A stretch of DNA of 64,000 nt from an uncultured Bacteroidota bacterium (GTDB taxonomy: Bacteria; Bacteroidota; Bacteroidia; B-17B0; Aurantibacillaceae): assembly GCA_903893815.1 (NCBI GenBank), contig CAITNS010000079.1, positions 62,001 to 126,000 on the forward strand, read 5' to 3'. The notes under the pieces were generated by a model. That model was given only the letters and a program-made list of their open reading frames with translations, was not told the origin of the DNA and did no database searches. Position 1 is the first letter of the stretch, and each line of letters begins with the position of its first letter. Position numbers and translations under genes: made by a program. Positions 1-7,868 of the stretch are shown here, piece after piece.

Positions 1-18
1 ATGGATAAAGTCGACTAG
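1..18 (+). CDS. possible 3' tail of an upstream gene
   Basis: The first bases form an open frame ending in TAG at 16-18, followed within 25 bp by a rho-independent terminator. This would fit the last codons of a plus-strand gene entering from the left. A second frame stays open to TAA at 38-40, so the frame cannot be decided from so short a stretch. Confidence 0.25.
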   Translation: MDKVD

Positions 19-40
19 TAATCACTTATGTTTTAATTAA

Positions 41-70
41 AGACCGATAACAGTAGTTGTCGGTCTTTTT
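41..70 (+). terminator. rho-independent terminator
   Basis: Perfect 7-bp stem AGACCGA (41-47) / TCGGTCT (60-66) with a 12-nt loop, running into a T tract. It closes whatever transcription unit enters from the left edge. Confidence 0.75.
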
Positions 71-175
71 TATTTGTATGTTTGAAAAATCTATAAAAAA
101 TAGAATAGGTATTATTAAAATTTATCTTAGTGTAACCGAAACTCTTAGTATTTATAATAAGCGAACATAAGTAAA

Positions 176-1258
176 ATGGGAATTTTAAGAACGATATTAG
201 CTTTAGCCGTGGTAGTTTACCACTCGTTTAAAATTTTCGGACTTCATATGTGTGGAGGGCAAGTAGCTGTGGAATCTTTTTACATGATTTCCGGTTTTTA
301 TATGGCTCTTGTTTTAAATGAAAAATATGTTGGCGTAGGGAGCTACAAAAAGTTTATATTAAGTCGGTTTTATCGTATTTTTCCGGTTTACTGGGTGGTT
401 TTGTTAGCTGCGCTTTTACTTTCTGTTATTGGGTATTTAACTTTTAATAAACCATTTTATTTATATAGATATATAAGTAATTACAACTGTTTATCTGGAT
501 TTACCATTTTTTATTTTGTTTTTGAAAATATTTTTGTTTTAGGACAGGATGTCCTTTATTTTTTGAGGTTAGATGAATTTTGCCAACCTATATTAACGTA
601 TAATGTATTGTCTTATAAACACACAGGCTTTCAGTATTTATTAGTGCCGCAAGCATGGTCTATTAGTGTAGAATTTATGTTCTATTTGATAGCGCCTTTT
701 TTAGTTACAAAAAAATACAAATGGCAATTATTATTAGTCATTATAGGAATAAGTGCAAAAGTGTTTTTCGACCATTATTATTATTTATGTTTTGATCCAT
801 GGACGTATCGGTTCTTTCCTTTTGAATTAGCCTTTTTTATAGCAGGGAGTTTGGCTTATCTATTTTATAAGCATATTCAAAATAAATCCATTTCACCAAT
901 TATGGGCTATGTTTTATTGTTTTTATGTGTGTTAGGTGTATTTGTAATTGATGAGATTAAAATAGAAGAAAATCTTCGTAATAGTTTGTTTTACACATTA
1001 GTGTTATGTTCATTACCTTATTTGTTTATTTCCTTTAAAAACAGCCGTATCGACCGCTACATAGGCGAATTATCCTTTTCATTGTACATCAGCCATCATA
1101 TTGTAATAAGTGTTCTAAGAGCTTATTTTTTTTCAAATACTCAATACATTAATTTTTACGGATATACAGTGGTTTTATGCTCCTTAATAATGGCTTATTT
1201 ACTACAAACTACGGTTGTAAAAGCAGTTGAGAAATATAGGGTAAAAAGATTTTCGTAA
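176..1258 (+). CDS. acyltransferase 3 family membrane protein
   Basis: A 360-residue polytopic membrane protein of the acyltransferase-3 (OafA/YrhL) family, which O-acylates cell-surface sugars or lipids in the inner membrane. The family signature is visible at the N-terminus: a short hydrophobic lead, then VVVYHSF with the conserved histidine, then GGQVAVESFYMISGFYMA, the usual (F/V)FF(I/V)SGF-type segment. About ten hydrophobic helices follow, and SLYISHHIVI near the C-terminus is also typical. The length fits the family. The start is set by the only ATG before the histidine motif. It stands alone between a terminator and the tRNA-Glu gene, so no pathway can be inferred and the acceptor is unknown. 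Very A+T-rich coding sequence with many phenylalanine and tyrosine codons, common in such proteins. Confidence 0.85.
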   Translation: MGILRTILALAVVVYHSFKIFGLHMCGGQVAVESFYMISGFYMALVLNEKYVGVGSYKKFILSRFYRIFPVYWVVLLAALLLSVIGYLTFNKPFYLYRYISNYNCLSGFTIFYFVFENIFVLGQDVLYFLRLDEFCQPILTYNVLSYKHTGFQYLLVPQAWSISVEFMFYLIAPFLVTKKYKWQLLLVIIGISAKVFFDHYYYLCFDPWTYRFFPFELAFFIAGSLAYLFYKHIQNKSISPIMGYVLLFLCVLGVFVIDEIKIEENLRNSLFYTLVLCSLPYLFISFKNSRIDRYIGELSFSLYISHHIVISVLRAYFFSNTQYINFYGYTVVLCSLIMAYLLQTTVVKAVEKYRVKRFS

Positions 1259-1274
1259 TTTTTTGAAATATTTT

Positions 1275-1304
1275 TTTGTAATAAAGAAAATAATCCTAAA
1301 TTTG
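1275..1304 (+). promoter_or_regulatory. Bacteroidota-type promoter of tRNA-Glu
   Basis: TTTG at 1275-1278 and TAAATTTG at 1297-1304 are separated by 18 bp, matching the Bacteroidota sigma-factor consensus (TTTG, about 19 bp, TAnnTTTG). The mature tRNA begins 50 bp downstream. Confidence 0.65.
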
Positions 1305-1354
1305 CACTCCATTAATTCAATGGCCTACGCTTTAAGCATTGGAAATGAATAAAT

Positions 1355-1426
1355 GGCCCGTTCGTCTAGGGGTTAGGACACGTCCCTTTCACGGATGAAA
1401 CACGGGTTCGATTCCCGTACGGGCTA
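1355..1426 (+). tRNA. tRNA-Glu (anticodon TTC)
   Basis: A full cloverleaf can be drawn. The acceptor stem GGCCCGT pairs with ACGGGCT, the D arm is GTCTAGGGGTTAGGAC, the anticodon stem CGTCC/GGATG encloses loop CTTTCAC with anticodon TTC, and the T arm contains GGTTCGATTCC. CCA is not encoded (the sequence continues CGA), so it must be added after transcription, in contrast to the tmRNA at 21735, which does encode CCA. Confidence 0.97.
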
Positions 1427-1438
1427 CGAAAGTAGTTC

Positions 1439-1469
1439 AACACCCATGCAAAAGCTTGGGTGTTTTTTT
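1439..1469 (+). terminator. terminator of tRNA-Glu
   Basis: Perfect 8-bp stem AACACCCA (1439-1446) / TGGGTGTT (1457-1464) followed by a T run, starting 12 nt after the tRNA. Confidence 0.85.
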
Positions 1470-1622
1470 ATAGAGAAAGATTTAGCTTTTATTTGATAAT
1501 TTTAAGATAAGTGATGAATGAAAGTATTTTCTATCGTCTTATGATGAAAATCAAGTTCTGAACTGATGATACTCAAATAAAAAAACTAAAAATTATGCTA
1601 TCCTAGTATAAAAATAAATAGC

Positions 1623-2024
1623 ATGACACCAGTAGAAAATTTACATTATGCCATTGGAGAGCTAGCTATTGCAGTAGCTCTTGCCGATGGTGAAATACAA
1701 AAGGAAGAGCGTGACCAATTTCATAAATTAGTGGAAACCGAGTTACGTAATAAATATTATGCTTTTGATATTTCTGATATTATTTTTAAAGTGATGGATA
1801 AGCAACAGGTTTCATCTACATCAGACGCATATAACTCGGCTTTGAAGGAAATAAAGATGAATAGTCATTATTTGAGTCCTGAATTAAAAGCAACTTTTAT
1901 TAAAGTAATGGAGAAAGTAGCTAATGCCTATAAGCCAGTAACAATAAATGAGATGTTATTGATTGAGAAATTTAAAGAAGATATTGCTCGTATATATGGA
2001 GACCCAGTTTATTATAGTAAGTAA
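1623..2024 (+). CDS. TerB-like domain protein
   Basis: A 133-residue soluble protein. The N-terminal stretch IAVALADGEIQKEER resembles the TerB / TerB-like helical domain, in which an acidic (A/D)DGxIxxxE turn recurs and may bind metal. No signal peptide or membrane segment is present. Family members occur in tellurite-resistance and phage-defence loci, but no ter genes are nearby, so a stress role is not supported here. The start is the only ATG near the upstream boundary. The gene is monocistronic: a terminator follows within 15 bp. Its cellular role is unknown, and the fold assignment is tentative because it rests on one motif. Confidence 0.6.
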   Translation: MTPVENLHYAIGELAIAVALADGEIQKEERDQFHKLVETELRNKYYAFDISDIIFKVMDKQQVSSTSDAYNSALKEIKMNSHYLSPELKATFIKVMEKVANAYKPVTINEMLLIEKFKEDIARIYGDPVYYSK

Positions 2025-2034
2025 TATGAAATTT

Positions 2035-2061
2035 AAAAGCACCAGAATTGGTGCTTTTTTG
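2035..2061 (+). terminator. rho-independent terminator
   Basis: 10-bp stem AAAAGCACCA (2035-2044) / TGGTGCTTTT (2049-2058), tetraloop GAAT, then T residues. The same stem sequence recurs at 42382. Confidence 0.85.
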
Positions 2062-2224
2062 TTATTACATAATGCATTTTCTTTAAAAGTTAAGCAACCA
2101 AAAAAAATAAAAGTGCTATGTTAAAAAAACCGAAAAGCTTAAATTATTAACCTTTAAAGTCATCCTAAATTAAAGTATTTTTATAATTTAGTATCATATT
2201 AGCTTTTAATTATAAAAATAAACT

Positions 2225-3046
2225 ATGAAAAAAATAGTATTAGTAGTAGCTGCAATAACCTGTTTAGTAACATCGGTTAGTGCTCAAAAAAAAGAGAAAC
2301 CATATAAAGAAATATTTTATAAAGATATCTTAACTGAATTTGATGATATTACCGTATCAACAAATAATGGCGTTTCTAAAAAGGAAATGACTAAGTTTAA
2401 ATTAAAAATTACAAATAAAACAAATGACGTTTTAATTTTTAAACCAGAGGAAAGTGTTATTAAAGCAGCAAAAGAAGTAAAGCCTAAAGAGAAATGGATG
2501 TACATTTATGCTTCAGAATCTGATTCAAAAGTAATTAATGCCATGGGTCCAGATTTTTTGACGCCCTATTCTTATGTTCTAAGTGGAATGTACAAAGTCT
2601 CTACTAGTGGTAAAGGAATTGAAACACCTAATTTTCAATTACCAGTTTCACAAAATGAATTTACTTCTGGGCCATTTACTTGTACCATGTTAAGCTTAAC
2701 TAAAGAATCAGATAAAACAGAAGTGAAGTTTGAGTGTAAATACACTGGTGATAAGGTAGGTGTAATTCAACCAGGAAGATCAGCAGTTAAATTACCAGAT
2801 GGAACTGAGATTGCAAACGAAAAAAAAGCAGGACTTTTATCTAGCAATAATCCAATTATTTTAATGAAAGGCAAATCAGAGAAAATAACTTTTAAATGGA
2901 ATAGAATGGCAGGCGGAAGAGCTCAAGATATGCAAAAAATTAAATTAGAGGTTTTATTCCGTAATACATTCTCTGAAGTTGAACTCGAAAAAATGAAAGA
3001 CGAAACTATCAATTTTGAAATTGATGAAACTTTAAGTAAAAAGTAA
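2225..3046 (+). CDS. exported protein of unknown function
   Basis: A 273-residue protein with a clear Sec signal peptide: MKKIVLVVAAITCLVTSVSA, cleavage before QKKEK. The mature part is rich in lysine, threonine and short beta-prone stretches such as FKLKITNKTNDVLIF, suggesting a periplasmic or surface beta-sandwich. There is no lipobox, no T9SS C-terminal domain and no recognisable catalytic motif. It is flanked by terminators on both sides and is probably transcribed alone. I do not recognise the family. Confidence 0.7.
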   Translation: MKKIVLVVAAITCLVTSVSAQKKEKPYKEIFYKDILTEFDDITVSTNNGVSKKEMTKFKLKITNKTNDVLIFKPEESVIKAAKEVKPKEKWMYIYASESDSKVINAMGPDFLTPYSYVLSGMYKVSTSGKGIETPNFQLPVSQNEFTSGPFTCTMLSLTKESDKTEVKFECKYTGDKVGVIQPGRSAVKLPDGTEIANEKKAGLLSSNNPIILMKGKSEKITFKWNRMAGGRAQDMQKIKLEVLFRNTFSEVELEKMKDETINFEIDETLSKK

Positions 3047-3070
3047 TTTTAATAATTTTTAAATTACAAT

Positions 3071-3096
3071 AGCCCGATTCTTCGGGCTATTTTTTT
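3071..3096 (+). terminator. rho-independent terminator
   Basis: 7-bp G+C-rich stem AGCCCGA (3071-3077) / TCGGGCT (3082-3088) followed by ATTTTTTT. It ends the 2225-3046 unit. Confidence 0.85.
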
Positions 3097-3111
3097 GTAC
3101 CTTGTTCCTCT

Positions 3112-4098
3112 GTGAAAAATAGTAAAACAAAAATAAATACGATGAAACTGGTTTTAGCAATCAGTTTTGTATTAATGGGATTAAAGTTTTTGGCTTATTA
3201 TTTAACACATTCTAATGCTATATTAACAGATGCGATAGAATCCATAGTCAATATATTAGCAGGTTCTTTCGCACTTTATAGTTTGTATTATGCCGCTAAA
3301 CCAAAAGATGAAGATCATCCGTATGGTCATGGTAAAATAGAGTTTTTATCCACTGGTGTTGAAGGGGGGATGGTAACCCTAGCAGGCGCAGCAATGCTAA
3401 TTAAAGGAATAGCTTCTGTTTTTAGTCCGCATGATTTGGAGAATGTGGATATTGGTTTGGCTATTTCTGTTTTCTCAGGATTAGTCAATTTTTTATTAGC
3501 CAGAGTTTTAATTAAAAAAGGTACTGCTTTACACTCTTCTACGATGGTTGCTGATGGCAAACATTTACTAACAGATACATGGAGTAGTGTAGGCTTAGTG
3601 ATTGGTTTAATTGTTATTTACTTTACTCATTTATTTTGGATTGATTATGTGATAACGATTGGCTTGGGTATTTTAATTATTTACACGGGAATTAATTTAG
3701 TGAAAGAATCTATTTTTAATTTATTGGATAAAGCAGATGTTGGGAAAATAGAACATTTAATTTCTGTACTTAATACTAAACGTAATCCAAGTTGGATAGA
3801 CATTCATAATCTTCGTGTTGTAAAATATGGTTCGGTAGTGCATGTAGATTGTCACATGACATTGCCATGGTATTATACTTTAGAAGAATCGCACAGAGAA
3901 GTGGATGATTTAGATAAATTAGCTACTATCGAATTTAGTCATGAAATAGAATTTTTTATACATGCGGATCCTTGTTTACCAAAATCTTGTTCTATTTGTG
4001 AAATGAAAGATTGCAAAGTGAGAAAAAATGATTTTGTAAAACGATTAGAGTGGAACATGAGTAATGTGTTGCCTGATACAAAGCATACGGCTAGTTAG
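3112..4098 (+). CDS. cation diffusion facilitator (CDF) metal transporter
   Basis: A 328-residue inner-membrane cation/proton antiporter of the CDF family, probably exporting Zn2+, Fe2+ or similar ions. Visible features: the second-helix motif ILTDAIESIVN, the loop signature HPYGHGKIEFLS, a fifth-helix DGKHLLTDTWSS supplying the metal-site histidine and aspartate, and a cytoplasmic C-terminal domain. The C-terminus carries a cysteine cluster, CLPKSCSICEMKDC, which may be a metal-sensing site. The listed start is GTG at 3112; ATG at 3142 is an in-frame alternative that removes ten polar residues. The stop overlaps the stop of the convergent polymerase gene by 4 bp. Confidence 0.88.
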   Translation: MKNSKTKINTMKLVLAISFVLMGLKFLAYYLTHSNAILTDAIESIVNILAGSFALYSLYYAAKPKDEDHPYGHGKIEFLSTGVEGGMVTLAGAAMLIKGIASVFSPHDLENVDIGLAISVFSGLVNFLLARVLIKKGTALHSSTMVADGKHLLTDTWSSVGLVIGLIVIYFTHLFWIDYVITIGLGILIIYTGINLVKESIFNLLDKADVGKIEHLISVLNTKRNPSWIDIHNLRVVKYGSVVHVDCHMTLPWYYTLEESHREVDDLDKLATIEFSHEIEFFIHADPCLPKSCSICEMKDCKVRKNDFVKRLEWNMSNVLPDTKHTAS

Positions 4099-5489
4099 TT
4101 TAACTCCTTCGCTTTATCTTTCAAAAATACTAATGCTACTTCACGTTCGTTAGGAATAATACCGTCCAAAATGGCATCTTTTAAAGCATTTTTTAAATCA
4201 CCTACTTTTTTGCAAGGAGCTAAATTAAATATCTCCATAATTTCTTCACCACTTACTGGAGGTTGCCAATTACGAATTTTATCTTTTTCTTCAAGTTCTT
4301 TTAATTTCTCACGAACTAACTCAAAGTTTTGTAAATAGCGTTTTACTTTATTTGGATTTTTAGTAGTAATATCTGCTTCGCATAATGCCATTAAATCATC
4401 TACTTCGTCGCCAGCTTCAAATAATACACGACGTATGGCACTATCTGTTATTTCTGTCTTAGCTAAAACAATAGGACGTAAATGCAGTAGTACTAACTTT
4501 TGTACGTACTTCATTTTTTCGTTTAACGGCAAACGCAAGCTTTCAAAAATTTTTGGAACCATACGAGCACCTTTATCTTCATGTCCGTGAAATGTCCATC
4601 CGTGTTCAGGCTCAAAACGTTTGGTAGCAGGTTTAGCAATATCATGTAAAATGGCGGCCCAACGCAACCATAAATTATTGCTCTTTTTTGCGGTGTTATC
4701 TAATACTTCTAAGGTATGGTAAAAATTATCTTTATGCGATTTGCCATTGATGGTTTCTACTCCATATAATTTCACCATTTCAGGAAAAATCAAATGCAAT
4801 AAACCTGTATCGAATAATAATTTGAAACCAACAGATGGAATAGGAGAGAGGATGATTTTATTTAATTCATCCGTTATGCGTTCTTTAGAAACAATACTAA
4901 TGCGTGATTTGTTTTTTGAAATGGCTTCTAACGATTCTTTTTCAATTGTGAATCCTAACTGTGATGAAAAACGAATAGCTCGCATCATGCGCAATGGATC
5001 ATCGCTATAAGTTACTTCTGGTTCTAAAGGTGTACGTAGAATTTTATTTTCTATATCTCTAACTCCATTAAAGGGATCTAATAATTTGCCAAAATTAGAT
5101 TTACTTAAACCAATAGCTAGTGCATTAATAGTAAAGTCTCTTCTATCTTGGTCATTTTCTAAAGTACCATCTTCAACAATTGGTTTGCGAGAATCGCGGT
5201 TATAAGATTCTTTGCGGGCACCCACAAATTCAATTTCTAAATCATTGATTTTAACCTGAGCTGTTCCGAAGTTCTTAAAAACAGAAAGATGAGCGTCTTC
5301 TCCTAATTGTTTATGAACTAATTCTGCGAGTTCAATTCCTTTTCCTATCGTAACTATGTCAATATCTTTACTTTCTCGTCCTAAATAAATATCACGCACA
5401 AAGCCACCAATCACATAGGCATCAACTCCTAATTGATTTGCGCAATCGGCAATGGTTTTAAATATAGGATGAGTTAAATGCTTGTCCAC
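4095..5489 (-). CDS. CCA tRNA nucleotidyltransferase / poly(A) polymerase with HD domain
   Basis: A 464-residue class II nucleotidyltransferase that adds or repairs the CCA end of tRNA, or acts as a related poly(A) polymerase. The catalytic head has IGGFVRDIYLG followed by KDIDIV with the two metal-binding aspartates, and DQDRRDFTINALA, the family B motif. A C-terminal HD domain is marked by AAILHDIAKPAT, a 2',3'-phosphohydrolase-like module common in this subfamily. The tRNA-Glu in this window lacks an encoded CCA, so such an enzyme is needed. The start codon is GTG at 5489; no ATG gives a longer product. Convergent with the CDF gene. Confidence 0.9.
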   Translation of the reverse strand: MDKHLTHPIFKTIADCANQLGVDAYVIGGFVRDIYLGRESKDIDIVTIGKGIELAELVHKQLGEDAHLSVFKNFGTAQVKINDLEIEFVGARKESYNRDSRKPIVEDGTLENDQDRRDFTINALAIGLSKSNFGKLLDPFNGVRDIENKILRTPLEPEVTYSDDPLRMMRAIRFSSQLGFTIEKESLEAISKNKSRISIVSKERITDELNKIILSPIPSVGFKLLFDTGLLHLIFPEMVKLYGVETINGKSHKDNFYHTLEVLDNTAKKSNNLWLRWAAILHDIAKPATKRFEPEHGWTFHGHEDKGARMVPKIFESLRLPLNEKMKYVQKLVLLHLRPIVLAKTEITDSAIRRVLFEAGDEVDDLMALCEADITTKNPNKVKRYLQNFELVREKLKELEEKDKIRNWQPPVSGEEIMEIFNLAPCKKVGDLKNALKDAILDGIIPNEREVALVFLKDKAKELN

Positions 5490-5520
5490 TTAGTAAAAGT
5501 AAGGGTAATTTTTGGATATT

Positions 5521-5617
5521 TAACCGCAGAGGACGCGAAGTTTTAGCGCCAAGAATGCAAAGTAATTATCAATTTTCTTAGTGCCCTCTGCGCAAATACT
5601 CTGTCTCTTTGCGGTTA
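5521..5617. repeat. imperfect palindromic intergenic element (ACCGCARAG type)
   Basis: The left end reads TAACCGCAGAGGACGCGAAG and the right end, read on the other strand, TAACCGCAAAGAGACAGAG, so the 97-bp stretch is an imperfect inverted repeat able to fold on itself. Both arms carry GCGC/GCAAAG-like steps. It fills the gap between two minus-strand genes. Confidence 0.6.
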
Positions 5618-5646
5618 GATTCTTTTAGTATGAGCGGGAACTATTT

Positions 5647-5940
5647 TTATGAATACTTCACCAATTTATCTTCAAAAAATAAATCTTTATTACCAGCATG
5701 CATTTTCATATTAATTAGCAACTCTTCGCAACCGCTGTTTAACGTGGTTGTTCTAATTTTATTTACTAAATCAAAAATTTCTTTATAAGTCCCTTCTACT
5801 ACAGTTTCAAACGGACAAACCAAATGTTTTAGTTTAGATTCTTTAATGCAAGTAATGGCTTTATCAATTAATTCAATTTTATCAGCAGTACATTTCGTTG
5901 GCAATAGTTGAATGGTAACGTTAATTTTAAAGTTATTCAT
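5647..5940 (-). CDS. MTH1187/YkoF-like thiamine-binding family protein
   Basis: A 97-residue protein with the compact ferredoxin-like fold expected for the MTH1187/YkoF (thiamine_BP, formerly DUF77) family. The diagnostic stretch is CPFETVVEGTYKEIFDLVNK near residues 42-61, and the whole protein is one such domain. Some family members bind thiamine pyrimidine or thiamine itself in transport systems; no thiamine genes are visible nearby, so the ligand is unproven. It sits 64 bp downstream of the SRPBCC gene on the same strand and may be the last gene of the pyrE unit. Cytoplasmic, no signal sequence. Confidence 0.7.
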   Translation of the reverse strand: MNNFKINVTIQLLPTKCTADKIELIDKAITCIKESKLKHLVCPFETVVEGTYKEIFDLVNKIRTTTLNSGCEELLINMKMHAGNKDLFFEDKLVKYS

Positions 5941-6004
5941 GATGTTTGTTTAGATAGTAAATGTATGAAGGATTTGCGATGTCTTGTAGTGATGACAAGA
6001 TATT

Positions 6005-6403
6005 TTAAATACTTAAAGCCGCTAATTTACTAGACATGGTATTTACCAATTCTCTTAAAGGTTTTTCAGCCATAGCTTTAATAAAAGGATTCATATCACC
6101 TTCTAATTCAACGTTGGTTTGTTGATTTTCTAATAAATGAATATGAAGAGTGAATATAAATTTAGCAATGCCAGTTGTTTCAAATGTAATTCTAGATTTA
6201 GGTAAACGTTCCTTAATTTTAATAGTTAAGGGCATTAAACCTTTAATACCAAATGAACATTGTTCGGAGCTACATTCAAAATCTTGAATTTTATCTTCTG
6301 GCAATAAATGTTTAAAATTATTGAAGTCACCCATAAAATCAAACAACGTATCGGTTGATGATTTTGCAGAATGAGTTTCGCTTAGTATACTAAAATGCGC
6401 CAA
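6005..6403 (-). CDS. SRPBCC (START-like) domain protein
   Basis: A 132-residue protein resembling the SRPBCC/polyketide-cyclase-like fold, a helix-grip domain that holds hydrophobic ligands. It begins with a strand (HFSILSETHSAKSS), then DTLFDFMGDFNNFKHLLP, the typical 'F..l.D..n...llP' helix of membrane-association variants, and ends with a long amphipathic helix. It begins 9 bp after the pyrE stop codon, so the two are almost certainly co-transcribed, an arrangement I recall for Bacteroidota pyrE loci. The ligand is unknown. Confidence 0.75.
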   Translation of the reverse strand: MAHFSILSETHSAKSSTDTLFDFMGDFNNFKHLLPEDKIQDFECSSEQCSFGIKGLMPLTIKIKERLPKSRITFETTGIAKFIFTLHIHLLENQQTNVELEGDMNPFIKAMAEKPLRELVNTMSSKLAALSI

Positions 6404-6412
6404 GAGAATAAA

Positions 6413-7057
6413 TTATTGTTTCCAGGTTGAAGGACTTTCTCTCCATTGTTTTAATGACTCTAAATCTGCTTCATTAATATATTTGTGCTTTAAAGCCACT
6501 TCAATTAATGTATTGTAATCACATAAAGTAGTTAAAGTACAATTTGCTTTTTTCATGTTTTCAGTTGCTACATCAAAACCATAAGTGAAAATAGCAACCA
6601 TACCTTTTACATTACAACCTTTTTCACGCAAAGCATCTACTGCCTTAATACTGCTTCCGCCAGTCGAAATTAAATCTTCAATCACAACAACGCTTTGATC
6701 TTTTTCTACAACACCTTCTACCATATTGGTTAAGCCATGTTTTTTTGCTTCGCTACGAACATACACAAATGGTAATCCCATGTCTTGAGCAATTAATGCG
6801 CCTTGAGCAATCCCACCTGTTGCTACGCCTGCAATTACATCTGGTTTACCAAATTGTTCGTTAATCACGTTCACATATTGTTGACGGATATAAGTTCTAA
6901 TTTGTGGATAAGATAATGTTTTGCGGTTGTCGCAGTAAATAGGTGATTTCCAACCCGAAGCCCAAGTAAATGGTTGTTCTGGTTGAAGTTTAATTGCTTT
7001 GATTTGTAATAAAAATTCGGCAACTTTATGCGCGGCATCAAATGGTGTCATTGTCAT
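6413..7057 (-). CDS. pyrE: orotate phosphoribosyltransferase
   Basis: A 214-residue type I phosphoribosyltransferase converting orotate and PRPP to orotidine 5'-monophosphate in de novo pyrimidine synthesis. The PRPP-binding loop is VVVIEDLISTGGSS with adjacent acidic residues, and RSEAKKHGLTNMVEG is the flexible catalytic loop carrying the lysine pair and histidine. FTWASGWKSPIYCDNR is the N-terminal orotate-site segment. Length is normal. Two in-frame ATGs lie six bases apart (MTMT), so the start is uncertain by two residues. It is the first gene of a minus-strand unit with the SRPBCC and thiamine-binding-like genes and is divergent from the Nudix gene. Confidence 0.96.
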   Translation of the reverse strand: MTMTPFDAAHKVAEFLLQIKAIKLQPEQPFTWASGWKSPIYCDNRKTLSYPQIRTYIRQQYVNVINEQFGKPDVIAGVATGGIAQGALIAQDMGLPFVYVRSEAKKHGLTNMVEGVVEKDQSVVVIEDLISTGGSSIKAVDALREKGCNVKGMVAIFTYGFDVATENMKKANCTLTTLCDYNTLIEVALKHKYINEADLESLKQWRESPSTWKQ

Positions 7058-7103
7058 AGGGGGTTAAAAATAGCAGTATTTACGGTACAAAACACATCAA
7101 ATT

Positions 7104-7712
7104 ATGAACATTACGATATATTATTTGTCGAAAAAAATTATCCTTCAACAAAAAAATCAAAGTACAGAAAATCAATCATTTAAAAATTTAGATGCTTTAA
7201 AAAAATCAGAAATACTAGATGAGTTTGTTAAATTTGCAGATGAACCTTCAGCAACTTTATTAACTTTTGAAACCGAAAATTTAGAAAACGGACTTGATAA
7301 ATTTAGAAAAGCATTCAAATACATTTATGCAGCTGGTGGTTTAATTGAAAAAGGCGATGCCTTTTTGTTCATTTTTAGGTTAAAGCGATGGGATTTACCA
7401 AAAGGTAAATTAGATATGGGAGAAGGGCCTGAAGAAGCAGCCATTAGAGAATGTGAAGAGGAATGTGGTATTACTCAATTAACTATCACCAAAACGTTAG
7501 AACCAACTTATCATATTTATCCTCATAAAGGTGCATATGCACTTAAAAAAACATACTGGTATAGCATGACTACCAGGCATGAAGGTACTTTAGTGCCTCA
7601 ATTAGAGGAAAGTATAGAAAAAGTAGAGTGGTTTAATAAAGCCCAAATTAAAGAGCTGGTGATTTCAAATACTTACCCAGCTATTTTACAGGTGATTAAC
7701 GATTTAGTTTAA
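7104..7712 (+). CDS. Nudix hydrolase
   Basis: A 202-residue Nudix enzyme hydrolysing an X-linked nucleoside diphosphate. The Nudix box is complete: GKLDMGEGPEEAAIRECEEE followed by CGI, matching GX5EX7REUXEEXGU. About 70 residues precede the Nudix fold, longer than minimal MutT proteins. KRWDLPKGKLDMGE is typical of a Bacteroidota subgroup annotated only as NUDIX domain protein, so the substrate cannot be named. It is divergent from pyrE with a 46-bp gap; the ORF has only this ATG near the boundary. A palindromic repeat follows directly after the stop. Confidence 0.88.
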   Translation: MNITIYYLSKKIILQQKNQSTENQSFKNLDALKKSEILDEFVKFADEPSATLLTFETENLENGLDKFRKAFKYIYAAGGLIEKGDAFLFIFRLKRWDLPKGKLDMGEGPEEAAIRECEEECGITQLTITKTLEPTYHIYPHKGAYALKKTYWYSMTTRHEGTLVPQLEESIEKVEWFNKAQIKELVISNTYPAILQVINDLV

Positions 7713-7713
7713 G

Positions 7714-7785
7714 CCCTCTCCCTCGGGGAGAGGGAAGCGCTCCCTTCTCCATGAGGGAGAAGGGTCGGGGATGAGGGAGCCTCAC
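7714..7785. repeat. G+C-rich double-hairpin intergenic repeat
   Basis: Two adjacent hairpins: CCCTCTCCC (7714-7722) / GGGAGAGGG (7726-7734), and CCCTTCTCC (7742-7750) / GGAGAAGGG (7756-7764), then GGGGATGAGGGAGCC. The base composition contrasts sharply with the A+T-rich surroundings. It begins 2 bp after the Nudix stop and may also terminate its transcript. Confidence 0.7.
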
Positions 7786-7833
7786 TTTCACTAAATAATT
7801 TAGAAAAATAATCTAAACTTATTTAGAATTCTT

Positions 7834-7841
7834 TATATTTG
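7834..7841 (+). promoter_or_regulatory. promoter -7 box of the LacI-type regulator gene
   Basis: TATATTTG at 7834-7841 matches TAnnTTTG, 28 bp before the ATG. It sits among repeated TTTAGA/TCTAAA half-sites between about 7797 and 7847, a plausible autoregulatory operator for a LacI-family protein, though the half-sites are not perfectly symmetrical. Confidence 0.5.
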
Positions 7842-7868
7842 TTTAGACAAGTTATAAATTAAACACTC

